15,661 bases of DNA. Source: Bacteroidales bacterium UBA2714. GTDB lineage: Bacteria; Bacteroidota; Bacteroidia; Bacteroidales; P3. The notes beneath the pieces were generated by a model. It saw only the letters and a list, made by a program, of their open reading frames with translations. It did no database searches and was not told the DNA's origin. The stretch spans positions 11,903 through 27,563 of the forward strand of contig DEKU01000001.1 in assembly GCA_002354035.1 (NCBI GenBank), written 5' to 3'. How positions within the stretch are numbered: position 1 is the stretch's first letter; every line of letters starts with the position of its first letter. This document shows, in pieces, positions 15,563-15,661 of the stretch. The translations under genes were made by a program, and so were the position numbers.

Positions 15563-15585
15563 CTTTGCGTCACAGCGGCGCAAAG
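15563..15585 (-). promoter_or_regulatory. Hairpin in the ileS leader RNA
   Basis: On the minus strand CTTTGCG (15585-15579) and CGCAAAG (15569-15563) form a 7-bp stem with a 9-base loop. It begins a few bases after the predicted transcription start. No U-run follows and no T-box sequence is visible, so it may be an mRNA-stabilising 5' structure or a protein-binding site. The function is unknown. Confidence 0.5.
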
Positions 15586-15596
15586 AATCCAGTCTG

Positions 15597-15604
15597 CAAA
15601 GATA
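15597..15604 (-). promoter_or_regulatory. Promoter of the ileS-led operon (-7 box)
   Basis: Minus-strand TATCTTTG (15604-15597), followed by CA, is a perfect Bacteroidetes -7 box, preceded by a T9 tract. It predicts a start near 15590 and a leader of about 80 bases. It is the only clear promoter I see for the seven genes that follow. A clean -33 element is not obvious. Confidence 0.75.
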
Positions 15605-15661
15605 CAAAAAAAAACTCATTCATCTCCGATAAATCCCCCTCTTTAACAAAACGACCATTTT

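Noticed and set aside
15510..15596. T-box riboswitch in the ileS leader
   Set aside because: No T-box sequence, no specifier-loop architecture and no terminator in only about 80 bases; Bacteroidetes do not typically use T-boxes.

Overview
The window looks like chromosomal DNA from a member of the Bacteroidales (phylum Bacteroidota). The evidence is: promoters of the Bacteroidetes type (TAnnTTTG -7 boxes, with TATCTTTGCA at both purA and ileS); no clear Shine-Dalgarno sequences; a secreted protein ending in a type IX secretion (T9SS) sorting domain; a PepSY-like periplasmic protein of a kind common in this phylum; and a long, eukaryote-like isoleucyl-tRNA synthetase. Base composition by eye is around half G+C, falling in the first ~300 bases and in the promoter regions. 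All protein genes I accept lie on the minus strand.

Left edge (1-260): the end of a CRISPR array runs off the window. A 20-base unit, CTTTTTAAGCAATTCACAAC, occurs at 1-20 and 77-96, a 76-base period. Next to it is a well-formed tracrRNA gene on the minus strand, with a -33/-7 promoter, a 19-base perfect anti-repeat, a nexus of the form AATAAGG...TCCGTT, and a terminator hairpin with a U-run. This is the RNA end of a type II (Cas9) system, probably II-C. No cas gene is inside the window. From about 258 to 1047 there is no convincing gene, but there is an orphan minus-strand terminator, a possible multi-arm fold and G-rich tracts.

Middle left (1048-4093): three separately organised genes follow. 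They are a MutT-like Nudix hydrolase, a secreted protein with two PepSY-like domains and its own strong terminator, and purA (adenylosuccinate synthetase) with its own terminator and a clear promoter.

Right two thirds (4283-15604): seven genes form what looks like one operon reading leftwards from an ileS promoter at the far right, with gaps of only 5-28 bases. The order is ileS, an M20D-family amidohydrolase, a MATE-family transporter, an SGNH/GDSL-like hydrolase exported by T9SS, a patatin fused to an outer-membrane beta-barrel (PlpD/type Vd-like), murB, and a conserved protein of unknown function. The group mixes housekeeping (ileS, murB) with cell-surface lipid or ester hydrolysis. The grouping is clear in the sequence. 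A shared function is only inference.

The most interesting part is the tracrRNA-array junction at the left edge. The patatin/SGNH pair inside the ileS-murB operon is second.
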